The position numbers and the translations under genes were made by a program. DNA of 10,369 nt from Bacillota bacterium (GTDB lineage: Bacteria > Bacillota > Clostridia > Lutisporales > Lutisporaceae), in NCBI GenBank assembly GCA_023230985.1, contig JALNWH010000067.1, positions 1-10,369 of the forward strand. Reading direction: 5' to 3'. How positions within the stretch are numbered: position 1 is the stretch's first letter; the number at the start of each line of letters is the position of its first letter. The notes below the pieces were generated by a model. The model saw only the letters and a program-made list of their open reading frames with translations, was not told the DNA's origin and ran no database searches. Of the stretch, positions 1-6,450 are shown in pieces.

Positions 1-133
1 AACAGATTCTAAGCCTTTCCACAACGCAATCTTAATCAAATATTAATAATCTACAATAAAAAATATAAATATATACATGTGTGAACAGTAAAATTACTTT
101 TAAACATTGATATATGTAAATAATAGTATAGTG

Positions 134-142
134 TGGTATGAT
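134..142 (+). promoter_or_regulatory. Possible extended -10 promoter for the tRNA-editing gene
   Basis: TATGAT at 137-142 (5 of 6 matches to TATAAT) is preceded by TG at 134-135, giving an extended -10 element. There is no good -35 hexamer at 16-18 bp. Transcription would begin near 149, leaving a leader of about 50 bases before the gene. The rest of 1-188 is AT-rich and shows no gene. This is a weak, motif-only call. Confidence 0.3.
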
Positions 143-200
143 GTGGTTATAGTGCAGAATTAAAAAAATAAGAGATAAAATTAGGAAGGTGAAAGATTTA

Positions 201-695
201 ATGGAACGTAAAAAAATAGTTTACGAGAAGCTAAACCATATGGGTATCAACTACGAAATCATCGAACACCCTGCAGTATATACAATTGAAGAAATGGATA
301 ATTTGGGCATTACTATAAAGGCGGAGATATGTAAAAATTTATTTGTAAGAGATGCTAAAGGTAAAAGGCATTATTTAATTGTCTTGGACAAAAACAAGAA
401 AGCTGATTTAGCAAACTTGGCCTCGCAAATAGGCAGCACCAAATTAAGTTTTGCATCCGACAAAAGATTGGATAAGTATCTTGGGCTTGAAAAAGGCGCA
501 GTATCCCCTCTTGGGGTAATTAATGATATAAATAAGGAAGTAGAGGTTGTATTTGATAAAGGCTTAATAGGAAAAGATAACCTCGGTGTGCATCCCAATG
601 ATAATACAGCAACTGTTGTATTATCTTATGATGACTTAAAAAGAGTTATAGAAGACAACGGAAATAAGATTAAATTTGTGAATATATTGTTTTAG
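201..695 (+). CDS. proX: YbaK/ProX-family Ala-tRNA(Pro) deacylase (prolyl-tRNA synthetase-associated domain protein)
   Basis: This is a free-standing trans-editing protein of the YbaK/INS domain family. ProXp-ala members hydrolyse alanine wrongly attached to tRNA(Pro) in the cytoplasm; in some clostridia the relative PrdX sits with proline reductase genes. The whole protein of about 164 residues is one YbaK domain. The HPAVYTIEE segment near the N terminus, the CKNLFVRD segment carrying the conserved lysine, and GVHPNDN near residue 135 are family hallmarks. The frame is open from a GTG at 189, but AGGAAGGTG at 183-191 overlaps that GTG and sits 9 bases before the ATG at 201, so I chose 201. 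No proline reductase genes are visible. A cobalamin riboswitch follows 45-50 bases downstream with no clear terminator between. The family assignment is firm. Substrate specificity (Ala versus Cys or other) is inferred from the resemblance to ProX. Confidence 0.88.
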   Translation: MERKKIVYEKLNHMGINYEIIEHPAVYTIEEMDNLGITIKAEICKNLFVRDAKGKRHYLIVLDKNKKADLANLASQIGSTKLSFASDKRLDKYLGLEKGAVSPLGVINDINKEVEVVFDKGLIGKDNLGVHPNDNTATVVLSYDDLKRVIEDNGNKIKFVNILF

Positions 696-715
696 AAGAA
701 TTCATATGTTAAGAT
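687..715 (+). promoter_or_regulatory. Possible promoter of the corrinoid uptake operon
   Basis: TTGTTT (687-692) and TAAGAT (710-715) are separated by 17 bp, and TG at 707-708 makes the -10 an extended one. The -35 lies in the last codons of the upstream gene. A start near 722 would put the whole riboswitch in the transcript. Both hexamers are only partial matches, so read-through from the upstream gene is an alternative. Confidence 0.35.
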
Positions 716-740
716 TATATTATAAATTGAATAAAACTTT

Positions 741-928
741 AAAAAGTTTGGGTGCTGTTCATACAGGTAAAAGGGAAATGGGTGAAAACCCCATGCGGTC
801 CCGCCACTGTGAAGGGGAGTCTCCTATATAAGCCACCAATTATTTGGGAAGGCATAGGACTACGAGGAACCTGAGCCAGGAAACCTGCCTAAGCTAAATC
901 ATTACTTACCTACGAGTGATAGGGAGGT
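741..928 (+). promoter_or_regulatory. Cobalamin (adenosylcobalamin-type) riboswitch aptamer
   Basis: The conserved cobalamin aptamer landmarks appear in order: AAAAGGGAA (769-777), GGTGAAAACCCC (781-792), the L5 segment CCCGCCACTGTGA (about 800-812), and the B12 box AGCCAGGAAACCTGCC (874-889). After the B12 box, CCTA (909-912) and TAGG (920-923) close a 7-base loop, corresponding to P13. Its AGTG (915-918) is complementary to CACT (805-808) in L5, which is the expected kissing-loop contact. The riboswitch stands directly upstream of btuF, btuD and btuC, which fits feedback control of corrinoid import. Recognition of the aptamer is secure; the outer boundaries are approximate. Confidence 0.95.
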
Positions 929-955
929 CGAATAATCATGTCATCAAACCTTTCT
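921..955 (+). promoter_or_regulatory. Predicted antiterminator of the riboswitch expression platform
   Basis: Bases 921-928 (AGGGAGGT) can pair with 948-955 (ACCTTTCT) as an 8-bp helix containing two G-U pairs. This shares its 5' strand with the P13 stem (920-923) and its 3' strand with the terminator stem (947-956). Ligand binding would stabilise P13 and its loop contact, remove bases 921-923 from the antiterminator, and let the terminator form. The pairing is read directly; the switching logic is inferred from known cobalamin riboswitches. Confidence 0.55.
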
Positions 956-976
956 CTTAGGAGGAGGGTTTTTTAT
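947..976 (+). terminator. Riboswitch-controlled intrinsic terminator
   Basis: AACCTTTCTC (947-956) pairs with GAGGAGGGTT (961-970) as a 10-bp stem with two G-U wobbles around a TTAG loop. The run of T at 969-974 follows. It lies between the aptamer and btuF, so it would stop transcription of the whole uptake operon when cobalamin is bound. Confidence 0.85.
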
Positions 977-1079
977 TTATATACTTTAAGACTTAAATGC
1001 CGTATTTATAATGGCTCCTTGCGCCCAGCATTAAGAACTTATAAAAGAGCTTATGAACTTATTAAAGAAGGAGAGAAAA

Positions 1080-2006
1080 ATGAAAAAGAATCTAATTATA
1101 ATTTTGTTATTGATAACGGTTTTATTTGTTGCTTGTCAAAAACCTGTGGAAAATTTAGAAGAATCTATAGATGATTCTGCAGTTTCAAATATTACTATCA
1201 TAGATATGGACGGGAAGGAAATCAATTTAAGTAAACTGCCGGAAAGGATTGTTTCTCTGTCTCCCAGCAACACTGAAATAGTCTTTGCCTTAGGAGCCGG
1301 TGATAAGCTTGTAGGCATAACAAGTTTTTGTGATTATCCGGAAGAGACATCCAATATAGAAAAAATAGGTGATTTTGACGGACCTAATATTGAATTGATA
1401 AAGAAGGCTCAACCGGATGCCATATTCGGTGGTGTTTATTTGCAGGATGATATGGTTATAGCATTGGAAAACCTCGGTATACCTATAATTACTACGGAAG
1501 CCTCTTATTTTGACGATATTTTTAAATCAATAAGTCTAATAGGAAAACTAGTGGATAAAGAAGCTACAGCGGAAAAGATAAATAATGATTTACAAATCAC
1601 TATAGATGATATTAAAAGCAGAACAAAAGATTTAAAAAAACCGAATATCTTCTATGTAGCTTGGATTGATCCTTTAATCACTACAGGTACAGGTACGTAC
1701 GTTGACGATGTTATTAAAATGTCCGGAGCCATAAACACGGCAAATGATGTTGAAGGCTGGACTCAATATAGCGGAGAAGAACTTTTAAAACAAAATCCGG
1801 ATATGGCTATTATAGCATGTCATGCAACAAATGAAGGTGTTACAATAGAAGATATAAAAAATGAAATATTATTGAGAAATTTAGAATGCGTAAAAAAAGG
1901 CAATATTTATATTATGAAAGATGATAATCTAATTTCCAGGCCGGGCCCTCGAATTATTGAAGGTATAAAGGAAATGACAAAAGCAATACATGGAGATATA
2001 TTTTAG
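1080..2006 (+). CDS. btuF: Corrinoid ABC transporter substrate-binding lipoprotein
   Basis: This is the extracytoplasmic binding component of a vitamin B12/corrinoid importer (Peripla_BP_2, cluster A-II fold). The 308-residue product begins with a positively charged hydrophobic signal ending in FVAC, so Cys19 is the likely lipidated residue anchoring it to the outer face of the membrane. The mature part opens with a linker, then ITIIDMDGKEI and ERIVSLSPSNTEIVFALGAGDKLVG (residues about 38-80), the usual start of BtuF/FhuD-type domains, and ends with SRPGPRIIEGI. The frame is open from an ATG at 1053, but AAAGAAGGAG (about 1064-1072) precedes the ATG at 1080, and only that start gives a normal signal peptide. 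It is the first gene after the cobalamin riboswitch and precedes the ATPase gene by 24 bases. The riboswitch makes corrinoid the likely ligand; siderophore-binding relatives share the fold. Confidence 0.92.
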   Translation: MKKNLIIILLLITVLFVACQKPVENLEESIDDSAVSNITIIDMDGKEINLSKLPERIVSLSPSNTEIVFALGAGDKLVGITSFCDYPEETSNIEKIGDFDGPNIELIKKAQPDAIFGGVYLQDDMVIALENLGIPIITTEASYFDDIFKSISLIGKLVDKEATAEKINNDLQITIDDIKSRTKDLKKPNIFYVAWIDPLITTGTGTYVDDVIKMSGAINTANDVEGWTQYSGEELLKQNPDMAIIACHATNEGVTIEDIKNEILLRNLECVKKGNIYIMKDDNLISRPGPRIIEGIKEMTKAIHGDIF

Positions 2007-2030
2007 TTTTTAGCAAAGTAGGTTTTGAAA

Positions 2031-3302
2031 TTGGCATATCAATTAGAAATTAATGATTTATTTTTTAGCTACGATAAAAAAGAAGTTTTAAAAAATATAA
2101 AGATGAATATTAAACCCGGAACATTTATCAGCATTATAGGACCTAATGGTTCCGGTAAAAGCACATTGCTAAAAATAATATCAACTTATTTAAAACCGCA
2201 AAAAGGCAATATTCTTTTGGATTCAAATAAAATTCAAATGTATTCTCAAAAAGAGATTAGCAAAAGGATTTCCGTTGTTCCCCAAAATACATCACTGGAA
2301 TTTGATTTTAAAGTAAAGGATATAGTTCTTATGGGGAGGCATCCTTATATTGATAGATTCAAGGGTGAAAGCAAAGAAGATGCGGAAATAGCCGAGAAAG
2401 CAATGCGTTATACAAATACCATGATGCTTTCCCATAGAATGTTTAACGAGCTAAGCGGCGGCGAAAAGCAAAGAGTGATATTGGCTCAGGCTTTGGCGCA
2501 GAAACCTGAAATATTGCTTTTAGATGAACCGGTATCACACTTGGATTTGCAACATCAAGTGGAAATATTGGATTTGATAAAAAGAATGAGTACACAAGAG
2601 AATTTAACTATCATATCCGTTTTACATGATTTGAACATGGCATCGGCTTATAGCGATTATATTATAATGCTAAAGGACGGAAGGATTCTTCATGAAGGTA
2701 AACCGGAAATGATACTTAATAATAGAAATATTTCACAGGTGTTTAATATCAATGTACATATTAATGGAAACCCTGTTACGGGGAGACCTTATATATATAC
2801 TTTATCAGGCGTTAAAAGAAAAAAGCGAAACACAAAAATTCATATTATTTGCGGCGGCGGAAGCGGTCAGGAAATAATCAGAACATTGGCTTCCGAGGGA
2901 TTTGAAATTACAACAGGGGTATTAAATATCGGAGACTCGGATTGGACTATATCGAAGGAATATCAGATGGAAATGGTAGAAGAAATACCCTTTGCGGGGA
3001 TTTCTAATAATGCCCGTCATAAAAATGTTGAACTTGCTTTGAAAGCCCACCTTATTGTTTTAACCCAAGTTTATTTTAGCAAAGGAAACCTGATGAACTT
3101 GGAGGTACTTTTAGACGAAAAGCTTAATAATAAAAGGATTTATATAATAGAGGAAGAGGTTAGTTTTAAAGAGAGGGATTTCACCGGCGGTAAAGCAGCA
3201 AGTATATATATAAGGTTAAAAGAAAGAGAGAATGTCAGAATACTTAAAAAGGATGAACTTATAGAAATACTTATGAAAAATGGTGAGAACATTGAAAATT
3301 AA
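2031..3302 (+). CDS. btuD: Corrinoid ABC transporter ATPase with an extra C-terminal domain
   Basis: This cytoplasmic ATPase drives corrinoid import with the neighbouring BtuF and BtuC. The first 255 or so residues are a standard FecE/BtuD-type ATPase: Walker A GPNGSGKST (about 37-45), Q-loop VVPQN (near 85), signature LSGGEKQR (about 141-148), Walker B EILLLDEP (about 160-167), D-loop SHLDL and the H-loop histidine in VLHDLNM (near 199). A second region of about 160 residues follows. It begins KIHIICGGGSG, like a glycine-rich Rossmann turn, and includes GVLNIGDSDW and EIPFAGISNNARHKN. A similar extension occurs in some archaeal and clostridial BtuD proteins; its role is unknown to me. The frame is open from a TTG at 2025, but AGTAGG (2017-2022) is spaced correctly for the TTG at 2031, giving 423 residues against about 255 for a simple BtuD. 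Confidence 0.9.
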   Translation: MAYQLEINDLFFSYDKKEVLKNIKMNIKPGTFISIIGPNGSGKSTLLKIISTYLKPQKGNILLDSNKIQMYSQKEISKRISVVPQNTSLEFDFKVKDIVLMGRHPYIDRFKGESKEDAEIAEKAMRYTNTMMLSHRMFNELSGGEKQRVILAQALAQKPEILLLDEPVSHLDLQHQVEILDLIKRMSTQENLTIISVLHDLNMASAYSDYIIMLKDGRILHEGKPEMILNNRNISQVFNINVHINGNPVTGRPYIYTLSGVKRKKRNTKIHIICGGGSGQEIIRTLASEGFEITTGVLNIGDSDWTISKEYQMEMVEEIPFAGISNNARHKNVELALKAHLIVLTQVYFSKGNLMNLEVLLDEKLNNKRIYIIEEEVSFKERDFTGGKAASIYIRLKERENVRILKKDELIEILMKNGENIEN

Positions 3303-4311
3303 CATAAAAAATACTAAAGAAATAGCCTATTTTGCCGGGTTTTTATTACTTTTATTTATTTCATTTTTGATATCTGCATCTATAGGTGCAGCAAATATCC
3401 CAATTAAGGAGACCATAGGGATTTTATTTAAAGGAGAGGTATCAAATAACAGGGATATCTTAATGGATATAAGAATACCCAGGGTTTTGATTTCTGCTGT
3501 GTTGGGAGCGGGGTTATCTGTAGTGGGGGCGGTAATGCAAGGAATATTCAAAAATCCTTTAGTAGATTCTTATACATTAGGCATGTCCGCCGGGGCATCT
3601 TTGGGTGCTGTTATTTCCATAGTAGCAGGAATAAACATAAGAATATTCGGTTATAGCACTACAGGTATATTTGCCTTTGTAGGAGCTATACTTACTTTAT
3701 TCTTTGTATATACGCTGTCAAAAACTAAAAATATAATGTCAGTAACCTCTTTACTGCTTGCCGGCGTTACCGTAAGCTACTTTCTCGCCTCTATAATATC
3801 TTTTATAATGATGCTTAATAGAAAGCAAGTTGAACATATTGTGTTTTGGACTATGGGCAGTATAGCTTCTTCCACATGGGAAAAGCTTATAGTTTCCGGT
3901 TTGTTTATAATCCCGGGAATAATTGTTTTGAGTTTTTTTTCTCGGGAATTAAATATAATGTCCTTAGGAGATGAGTCCGCACATTACCTTGGAATAAATA
4001 CGGAAAAACTTAAATATATTTTGTTGACAATATGCTCGATAATTGTAGGTGCTGTAGTTTCTACAGGTGGTACTATAGGTTTTTTAGGGCTTATAGTACC
4101 TCACATTATTAGGATTCTACGAGGTTCGGATCATAAAAAACTTATACCTTATTCAGCCTTGCTTGGCGCAAGTATATTGATGCTTTCTGATACAGTGGGG
4201 AGAGTTCTTATTCAACCTAAGGAAATCCCCGTCGGGGTCATGACTTCTGTCTTGGGCGGACCCTTCTTCATATTCTTATTACGCAGACAAAAATTAAAGG
4301 GTGTCAATTGA
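3292..4311 (+). CDS. btuC: Corrinoid ABC transporter permease (FecCD/BtuC family)
   Basis: This integral membrane subunit forms the translocation pathway of the B12 importer. The product of about 339 residues has the family length and a run of hydrophobic segments consistent with around ten helices. Typical motifs are IRIPRVLISAVLGAGLSVVGAVMQGIFKNPL near the N terminus (split here as IRIPRVLISAVLGAGLS and the following VVGAVMQGIFKNPL), LGMSAGASLGA, and GFLGLIVPHIIRI with the later LSDTVGR. The start is uncertain: the frame is open from ATG 3280, but only the TTG at 3292 has a Shine-Dalgarno match (GGTGAG, 3282-3287, at the short spacing that fits its position on the anti-SD). From 3292 it overlaps the end of btuD by 11 bases, suggesting coupled translation. 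The gene ends inside a palindrome shared with the convergent aldolase gene. Confidence 0.92.
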   Translation: MKINIKNTKEIAYFAGFLLLLFISFLISASIGAANIPIKETIGILFKGEVSNNRDILMDIRIPRVLISAVLGAGLSVVGAVMQGIFKNPLVDSYTLGMSAGASLGAVISIVAGINIRIFGYSTTGIFAFVGAILTLFFVYTLSKTKNIMSVTSLLLAGVTVSYFLASIISFIMMLNRKQVEHIVFWTMGSIASSTWEKLIVSGLFIIPGIIVLSFFSRELNIMSLGDESAHYLGINTEKLKYILLTICSIIVGAVVSTGGTIGFLGLIVPHIIRILRGSDHKKLIPYSALLGASILMLSDTVGRVLIQPKEIPVGVMTSVLGGPFFIFLLRRQKLKGVN

Positions 4312-4318
4312 CACCCTT
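4297..4318. terminator. Bidirectional terminator palindrome containing both convergent stop codons
   Basis: A perfect 22-bp inverted repeat (left arm AAGGGTGTCAA, right arm its exact complement) is centred between 4307 and 4308. On the minus strand it is followed by a T-rich run (TTAATTTTTG), a good intrinsic terminator for the aldolase gene. On the plus strand it is followed by GATTATTTCTTTC, a weaker T-rich tail for the btu operon. The TGA of btuC (4309-4311) and the TGA of the aldolase gene (complement of 4304-4306) both lie within it. Confidence 0.8.
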
Positions 4319-5338
4319 GATTATTTCTTTCATACATTCTATAACATAGTCTATATCTTTTTTACTTATATCATTATTGCAAACAAATCTATAATATCCT
4401 GCTTCAGGACTATTTATTTTTATATTTTTCTCGAATAATCTATCTACAAGTTTGTCAGGATTAATATAAAACGAATCCAGTGTAAAGAAAACCATATCAA
4501 TATGAATATTTTTTTCATTTAGCTTAATTCCGTCTATTTCCGATAATCTTTTAGCAAAATATTTTGCATTCTCATGGTCTTCTTTTAAGCGTTTTGTCAT
4601 TTCTTCCAGTGCAATTATTCCTGCCGCAGCAAGTATTCCGGCTTGTCTCATACCTCCGCCTAAAAGCTTTCGGTTTTTTCTGGATTTGTCAATAAAATTT
4701 TTTGTACCTGCAAGTATAGAGCCTATAGGAGCACAAAGCCCTTTGGATAAACAAAACATTACTGAATCGCAATACATAGTAATATCCGTAGCCTTTACAT
4801 TTAAATATGCTGCAGCATTAAATAATCTGGCACCGTCCAGATGTATAGGGATATTGTGATTGGCGGCAATATCATAAACATCTTTCATAATATTTAAAGG
4901 AACTACAGTACCATTGCTTAAAGCATTCTCCAAACAAATAAGTCCTGTTTTTGGCTCATGGATATCATCGGGTCTAATGGCATTTAATACTGCTTCCGGA
5001 TATATTATATCATCCGGACTTTTAATTGTTCTAAGCTGAACAGCGGATAAAACTGCGGTAGCTCCTACCTCATGTACTGCAATATGGGCATTTTCACCAA
5101 GTATTACTTCATCTCCTCTATTTGTATGGGACATAACAGCCACTTGATTTCCCATGGTGCCGCTGGCTACAAAAAGAGCAGCTTCTTTGCCCGTCATCTC
5201 AGCAGCTAAGGCCTCCAACTTGTTTATGGTTGGATCATCACCATATACATCGTCACCTACTTCCGCATTAGCCATAGCCAGCCTCATCTCTTTTGTAGGC
5301 ATAGTCACAGTATCACTTCTTAAATCAATATATCTCAA
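4304..5338 (-). CDS. ltaE: Low-specificity L-threonine aldolase
   Basis: This PLP-dependent cytoplasmic enzyme cleaves L-threonine or L-allo-threonine to glycine and acetaldehyde (fold-type I, beta-eliminating lyase family). The 344-residue product has the family length. It shows the N-terminal DLRSDTVTMPT, VGDDVYGDDPT, FVASGTMGN (phosphate-binding region, about 57-64), His85 in ENAHI, His127, LDGAR (167-171) and the PLP lysine Lys199 in CLSKGL, all expected for threonine aldolases. The frame is open from a TTG at 5353, but that TTG runs into the GGAGGTG ribosome binding site (5351-5345). The TTG at 5338, six bases after this site, is the right start and yields MRYIDLRSDT. The gene converges on btuC with an 8-base overlap and has its own promoter. 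Ser/Gly aldolase specificity cannot be read from the sequence. Confidence 0.93.
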   Translation of the reverse strand: MRYIDLRSDTVTMPTKEMRLAMANAEVGDDVYGDDPTINKLEALAAEMTGKEAALFVASGTMGNQVAVMSHTNRGDEVILGENAHIAVHEVGATAVLSAVQLRTIKSPDDIIYPEAVLNAIRPDDIHEPKTGLICLENALSNGTVVPLNIMKDVYDIAANHNIPIHLDGARLFNAAAYLNVKATDITMYCDSVMFCLSKGLCAPIGSILAGTKNFIDKSRKNRKLLGGGMRQAGILAAAGIIALEEMTKRLKEDHENAKYFAKRLSEIDGIKLNEKNIHIDMVFFTLDSFYINPDKLVDRLFEKNIKINSPEAGYYRFVCNNDISKKDIDYVIECMKEIIKGVN

Positions 5339-5366
5339 AAAATACACCTCCAAACTTTATAGGTTT

Positions 5367-5395
5367 ATTATACATTATCAAAATTTAATTGTCAT
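5367..5395 (-). promoter_or_regulatory. Sigma-A-type promoter of the threonine aldolase gene
   Basis: Read on the minus strand, ATGACA (5395-5390; 5 of 6) and a perfect TATAAT (5372-5367) are separated by exactly 17 bp. Transcription would begin near 5360, leaving a leader of about 20 bases that contains the GGAGGTG site. There is no room for a T-box or other leader regulator. Confidence 0.75.
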
Positions 5396-5434
5396 ATAAA
5401 TTAAAAGAGACTTTATTATGAAGGAGAGAACGGT

Positions 5435-6028
5435 ATGGGGGTTATTAGCAAAAAGAAAGTGTTTTATCTGGCATTAATTGCTTTTACGATAATGGTTACA
5501 ATAAACTACTCGGATAAAATTCTGATGACAGCGGAAGTTTTTAAAAGAAATGTTGAGATTGAAAAAATCGAAAAACAAGGCTATAAAAGCTATAGTGCAC
5601 TTGACGGTGCATTTAGATTTTCTTTGCCTTCGGGATGGAATGCTTGGGAACAGGACTTCTCCGGAGGGGAAGTGGTCTATCATTTGTATTTCATTTCACC
5701 GAATAAAAGAATACACGGGTTTATCCAAGCCTGGAAGATGGAAAAATCATTAAAAGAATTTATAGAGGATTCGGAAAAGTCTCCAGTAGATTCGGAAGGT
5801 TACGAATCCTATTCAAAACAGGAAGTTATTATTAATGAAATGAAAGGTTTTTTAGTTCAATACGAAAGGCCAAATAATAAAGGTGTTCTATATAAATCCT
5901 ACGATTGTCTATTAGAAAATGATGATGGAATTATATATAGAGCCTGTTTCTCTATGCAGAAAAAGCATTGGAAGAATTATAATACTATAATATTTAATAA
6001 AATTATAAAATCCTTTAAAGTGAAGTAA
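5435..6028 (+). CDS. Membrane-anchored exported protein of unknown function
   Basis: I do not recognise a specific family. The 197-residue product has a short basic N terminus (ISKKK) and one hydrophobic segment at about residues 9-24 (FYLALIAFTIMVTI), so it is probably anchored by an uncleaved signal with the rest outside the cell. The external part contains ALDGAFRFSLPSGWNAWEQ followed by alternating short strands and a helix, a pattern reminiscent of PsbP-like or DUF1795-type domains in Gram-positive exported proteins; that resemblance is tentative. It has no cysteine lipobox and no catalytic motif I can name. ATG 5435 is preceded by AAGGAGAG (5421-5428) at 6 bases, a convincing start. It is divergent from ltaE and ends one base before the 3' end of a minus-strand tRNA gene. 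I see no clear promoter, though TATAAA at 5395-5400 is possible. Confidence 0.75.
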   Translation: MGVISKKKVFYLALIAFTIMVTINYSDKILMTAEVFKRNVEIEKIEKQGYKSYSALDGAFRFSLPSGWNAWEQDFSGGEVVYHLYFISPNKRIHGFIQAWKMEKSLKEFIEDSEKSPVDSEGYESYSKQEVIINEMKGFLVQYERPNNKGVLYKSYDCLLENDDGIIYRACFSMQKKHWKNYNTIIFNKIIKSFKVK

Positions 6029-6029
6029 A

Positions 6030-6105
6030 TGGAGCTACTGAGGGGACTTGAACCCCTGACCTATTGATTACGAATCAATTGCTCTACCGGCTGAGCCACA
6101 GTAGC
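6030..6105 (-). tRNA. tRNA-Thr (anticodon CGT)
   Basis: The minus strand folds into a standard 76-base cloverleaf: acceptor GCTACTG paired with CAGTAGC, D-arm GCTC/GAGC, anticodon stem ATTGA/TCAAT around loop TTCGTAA (anticodon CGT, reading ACG), T-arm AGGGG/CCCCT with loop TTCAAGT, discriminator T, and an encoded CCA. The U discriminator fits threonine tRNAs of Gram-positive bacteria. The flanking bases GA and TC would extend the acceptor helix, so an alternative alignment is possible, but only this one places T8, the D stem and CCA correctly. It stands alone rather than in a tRNA cluster. Its 3' end lies one base from the stop codon of the convergent gene. I found no convincing promoter. 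Confidence 0.95.
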
Positions 6106-6312
6106 TCATTATTTCTTATATACGTTGTGCTGCAATATGTTTGTGTTTTTGATATTTACTTTACAACCTTTAATTTAGTGTCATTCGAGCCACTTAACGT
6201 GCCACAATAGCATTTTTCTTTTCTTATTGTAACAGCTTCGTGTTTATCTTGCAATTGCTATTTAAAATATTATAATACTTTTTTTGATTGTATTTATCTA
6301 ATATAATAAGTA

Positions 6313-6340
6313 TTGGTTTTATGCTTATATTTGTTATAAT
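6313..6340 (+). promoter_or_regulatory. Extended -10 promoter of the redox-cassette operon
   Basis: TTGGTT (6313-6318) and a perfect TATAAT (6335-6340) are 16 bp apart, and TG at 6332-6333 completes an extended -10. Transcription would begin near 6347, giving a leader of about 125 bases before the 44-aa gene. The three cassette genes overlap and the next two follow at about 20 bases, so this promoter may serve 6471-9534. Confidence 0.65.
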
Positions 6341-6369
6341 ATAAATAATTCTTTATCATCATTCTAAGT

Positions 6370-6431
6370 GGCTTTGCGACGAAAAATCTTGGAAATTTTA
6401 TCAGGGACAAAAAAGAGGGAAGCGCAAGGTT
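6370..6431 (+). promoter_or_regulatory. Possible folded leader element of the redox-cassette transcript
   Basis: GGCTTTGCG (6370-6378) can pair with CGCAAGGTT (6423-6431) as a 9-bp helix, seven strong positions including one G-U plus two closing G-U pairs. It encloses a 44-base purine-rich loop with a smaller AAAAT/ATTTT hairpin (6383-6387 with 6395-6399). I do not recognise a known riboswitch and see no terminator stem after it, so any control would act on translation or RNA stability. This is a structural reading without covariation support. Confidence 0.3.
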
Positions 6432-6433
6432 TG

Positions 6434-6450
6434 GTGATATTTAGTGATAT
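6434..6450 (+). repeat. Short tandem direct repeat just before the ribosome binding site
   Basis: GTGATAT occurs at 6434-6440 and again at 6444-6450, a spacing of 10 bp or one helical turn. It ends five bases before the GGGGAG site (6456-6461) of the 44-aa gene. It could be an operator half-site pair or chance; the position downstream of the promoter would fit a roadblock-type repressor site. Confidence 0.3.

Noticed and set aside
1..55. Possible 3' end of an upstream gene at the left edge
   Set aside because: The plus frames close within 13 to 45 bases without enough sequence to judge, and no motif or terminator supports a gene.
938..1174. Open frame of 78 codons starting with ATG after GGGAGGT
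   Set aside because: It begins inside the riboswitch expression platform, crosses the terminator and then overlaps the btuF signal sequence in another frame. The apparent ribosome binding site is the antiterminator strand. No domain is visible.
5389..5419. TTGTCA followed by TATTAT on the plus strand as a promoter for the exported-protein gene
   Set aside because: The spacing is about 19 bp, and the implied transcript start would fall at or after the AAGGAG ribosome binding site, so the message would lack it.
6200..6232. ACAATA / TATTGT inverted repeat with a T-rich loop near the tRNA gene, considered as a terminator
   Set aside because: The stem is about six A/T-rich pairs with a long loop, too weak for a terminator, and no gene ends next to it on either strand.
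6370..6381. CGCAAAGCC on the minus strand, resembling the conserved segment of a c-di-GMP-I riboswitch
   Set aside because: The other invariant parts (the CACGCACAGGGCAAACC region and the GNRA tetraloop stem) are absent, and no gene follows in that orientation.
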